Source: Acinetobacter guerrae | GTDB taxonomy: Bacteria > Pseudomonadota > Gammaproteobacteria > Pseudomonadales > Moraxellaceae | Assembly: GCF_009372255.1 (NCBI RefSeq) | Contig: NZ_LXGN01000001.1 | Span: forward strand, 186,001 to 250,000 | Length of the DNA stretch: 64,000 nt | Reading direction: 5' to 3' | In this document: one piece after another, positions 62,330-64,000 of the stretch | Position numbering within the stretch: position 1 is the first letter of the stretch | How the letters are laid out: every line of letters starts with the position of its first letter | Notes under the pieces: generated by a model | Told to the model about the DNA's origin: nothing | The model's input: the letters and a program-made list of their open reading frames with translations, nothing else | The model's database searches: none | Made by a program: the position numbers and the translations under genes

Positions 62330-62482
62330 TTGTATATTCCCTGAAAATTGTCATGGTCTCCAACCTTTTTCCAACCTTCCGTCTTATATGCTAACTCTAT
62401 AGCGTACAAAAGTACCTTATACCAAAGCTGTATAAGCTTCAAATTTGATATGTATATCAATGATAAGCAAAGGAATATTTAT
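62330..62482. promoter_or_regulatory. Divergent promoter region with three inverted repeats
   Basis: Between the regulator and aldehyde dehydrogenase starts are CTTATAC-N7-GTATAAG (62416-62436), TTGATAT-GT-ATATCAA (62445-62460) and a smaller GTACAAAAGTAC. The first two are perfect palindromic arms and are candidate operators for the GAF regulator. An AGGAAT lies just before the dehydrogenase start at 62483. Confidence 0.55.
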
Positions 62483-63994
62483 ATGCGTTACATCAATCCC
62501 AATCAACCTGGTTCAAAGGTTCAATTTAAAGCCCAATATGAAAACTTTATTGGTGGGCAATGGCTTGCCCCTGTAAAAGGAGAATACTTTGAAAATATCT
62601 CTCCTGTCGATGGCAAAGTATTTACAAAAATTCCGCGTTCAAGTGCGGAAGATATTGAGTTGGCTCTAGATGCTGCAAATAAGGCAAAAGCAGAGTGGAA
62701 TAAAGCCTCTCCAACAACTCGCTCTAATTTGTTATTAAAAATTGCAGATCGTCTTGAAGCAAATCTGGAAATGCTCGCGGTTGCTGAAACATGGGACAAC
62801 GGTAAGCCTGTACGTGAAACACTGGCTGCGGATATTCCATTGGCGATTGATCATTTCCGTTATTTTGCGGGTTGTGTTCGCGCTCAAGAAGGCGGGATTT
62901 CTGAAATAGATGAAGATACCATTGCCTATCATTTCCATGAACCTTTAGGCGTCGTTGGCCAGATCATTCCATGGAATTTCCCGATTTTAATGGCAGCATG
63001 GAAACTTGCACCTGCATTGGCTGCGGGTAACTGTATTGTACTTAAACCTGCGGAACAAACACCTGTCAGTATTTTGGTGTTAGTTGAACTGATTCAAGAT
63101 ATTTTACCCGCAGGTGTATTAAATATTGTGAATGGTTATGGCGTGGAAGTCGGTCGTCCATTGGCAACTAATCCACGTATTGCAAAAATTGCATTTACAG
63201 GTTCAACTAAAGTCGGGCAACAAATTATGCAATATGCGACTGAGAATATTATTCCAGTCACGCTTGAACTTGGTGGTAAATCACCCAATATTTTCTTTGA
63301 AGATATTCTGGATAGAGAAGATGACTTCCTTGAGAAAACCCTGGAAGGCTTTGCCATGTTTGCCCTAAATCAGGGTGAAGTATGTACCTGTCCTTCTCGT
63401 GCGTTGGTTCAGGAAAGCATTGCAGATCGTTTCTTAGAAATGGCAATTGAACGCGTTAAAAAAATCAAAACGGGACATCCATTAGACACTGAAACCATGA
63501 TTGGCGCTCAAGCATCCAAACAACAGTTCGACAAAATTATTGGTTGTATTGATACAGGTCGTAATGAAGGCGCACAATTACTTACAGGCGGTGATGCACG
63601 TCATGATGTTGATGGCGGTTTTTATATTGAACCGACCATTTTCAAAGGCAACAACAGCATGAAAATTTTTCAGGAAGAAATTTTCGGGCCAGTATTATCG
63701 GTCACTACATTTAAAGATTTTGACGATGCTATACGCATTGCCAATGATACCGTATACGGTTTAGGTGCTGGCGTTTGGTCTCGTTCTGCACATACTTCTT
63801 ATCGTGCAGGTCGTGCGATTGAAGCGGGTCGTGTCTGGACTAACTGTTACCACATTTACCCTGCACATGCGGCATTTGGTGGTTACAAACAATCTGGTAT
63901 TGGTCGTGAAAACCACAAAATGATGTTGGATCATTATCAACAAACTAAAAACTTATTGGTCAGTTACTCAACCAAACCAATGGGCTTTTTTTAA
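62483..63994 (+). CDS. NAD+-dependent aldehyde dehydrogenase (acetaldehyde-type)
   Basis: This 503-residue aldehyde dehydrogenase has the catalytic Cys301 (GEVCTC), the general base Glu262 (LELGGKS) and the cofactor loop FTGSTKVGQ. The N-terminal substrate-entry region begins YENFIGGQW. The family resembles ExaC/AcoD acetaldehyde dehydrogenases, which oxidise acetaldehyde to acetate after ethanol oxidation. The ATG at 62483 has AGGAAT upstream; a much longer frame from 62348 reads through the operator region and is spurious. The stop is at 63992-63994, so the gene is complete. Confidence 0.92.
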   Translation: MRYINPNQPGSKVQFKAQYENFIGGQWLAPVKGEYFENISPVDGKVFTKIPRSSAEDIELALDAANKAKAEWNKASPTTRSNLLLKIADRLEANLEMLAVAETWDNGKPVRETLAADIPLAIDHFRYFAGCVRAQEGGISEIDEDTIAYHFHEPLGVVGQIIPWNFPILMAAWKLAPALAAGNCIVLKPAEQTPVSILVLVELIQDILPAGVLNIVNGYGVEVGRPLATNPRIAKIAFTGSTKVGQQIMQYATENIIPVTLELGGKSPNIFFEDILDREDDFLEKTLEGFAMFALNQGEVCTCPSRALVQESIADRFLEMAIERVKKIKTGHPLDTETMIGAQASKQQFDKIIGCIDTGRNEGAQLLTGGDARHDVDGGFYIEPTIFKGNNSMKIFQEEIFGPVLSVTTFKDFDDAIRIANDTVYGLGAGVWSRSAHTSYRAGRAIEAGRVWTNCYHIYPAHAAFGGYKQSGIGRENHKMMLDHYQQTKNLLVSYSTKPMGFF

Positions 63995-64000
63995 AAAATA

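Noticed and set aside
62348..62482. In-frame N-terminal extension of the aldehyde dehydrogenase
   Set aside because: It would read through the promoter and the inverted repeats. The ATG at 62483 has AGGAAT upstream and gives the usual family length.

Overview
The window is ordinary Acinetobacter-type (Moraxellaceae) chromosome. The evidence is AT-rich DNA, an AceI/AceR biocide-efflux pair, an iscRSUA-hscBA-fdx cluster, short intergenic gaps with hairpin-T terminators, and many products typical of that genus. I do not assign a species. I saw no rRNA, tRNA, CRISPR array, prophage, complete insertion sequence or obvious genomic island. Nearly all of the window is ordinary, densely packed genes.

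Layout. 0-8 kb: the end of an LplT-like MFS gene, coq7 (ubiquinone hydroxylation), a small secreted protein, an amidase, an HcaT-like MFS transporter, the periplasmic folding factor ppiD, HU and a phasin-like protein. 8.3-14.4 kb: a membrane-anchored SCP2/UbiJ-like protein, then the complete ISC iron-sulfur assembly cluster (iscR, iscS, iscU, iscA, hscB, hscA, fdx). A near-perfect IscR type 1 box overlaps the iscR promoter. 14.4-24.3 kb, minus strand: a membrane-bound class III nucleotidyl cyclase, a HIT protein, mfd, a small orphan, and a compact operon of a low-molecular-weight phosphatase, murB, a YdcF-like protein and an alpha/beta hydrolase. 24.4-28.2 kb: an iron alcohol dehydrogenase overlapping a thioesterase, then dnaX.

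28.3-40.7 kb: a SmvA-like drug/biocide efflux pump with a divergent TetR regulator and paired operators, a GNAT, a class C beta-lactamase-fold protein, and three acyl-chain enzymes: a MaoC hydratase, a two-domain FabG and a thiolase with an unusual basic N-terminal tail. A secreted esterase, a long OmpW-like porin and the aceI/aceR efflux pair follow. 40.7-49.6 kb: transaldolase, a LysE-type exporter, BenE, mgtC and the Mg2+ P-type ATPase, two small envelope proteins and a universal stress protein. 49.6-58.6 kb: aminopeptidase N, small orphans, a protein with zinc ribbons at both ends, thiM, an AraC/GyrI-like regulator, a tautomerase of the 5-carboxymethyl-2-hydroxymuconate isomerase family and a PIF1-like helicase. 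58.8-64.0 kb: an apparent alcohol-to-acid oxidation locus with an iron alcohol dehydrogenase, an alpha/beta hydrolase, a GAF-domain regulator and an aldehyde dehydrogenase.

Most interesting points. The dnaX gene has a run of nine A residues exactly where the gamma-type ATPase core ends. A -1 slip there meets a stop codon after two more codons, so this is a strong candidate for programmed gamma/tau production. Other leads are the paired TetR operators, two separate chlorhexidine-type efflux/regulator pairs 10 kb apart, the tailed thiolase, the double zinc-ribbon orphan, the GAF regulator with a SARP-like output region, and an unexplained coding-like remnant inside a 9-bp inverted repeat near 48.3 kb. 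I found no convincing new multi-gene system.
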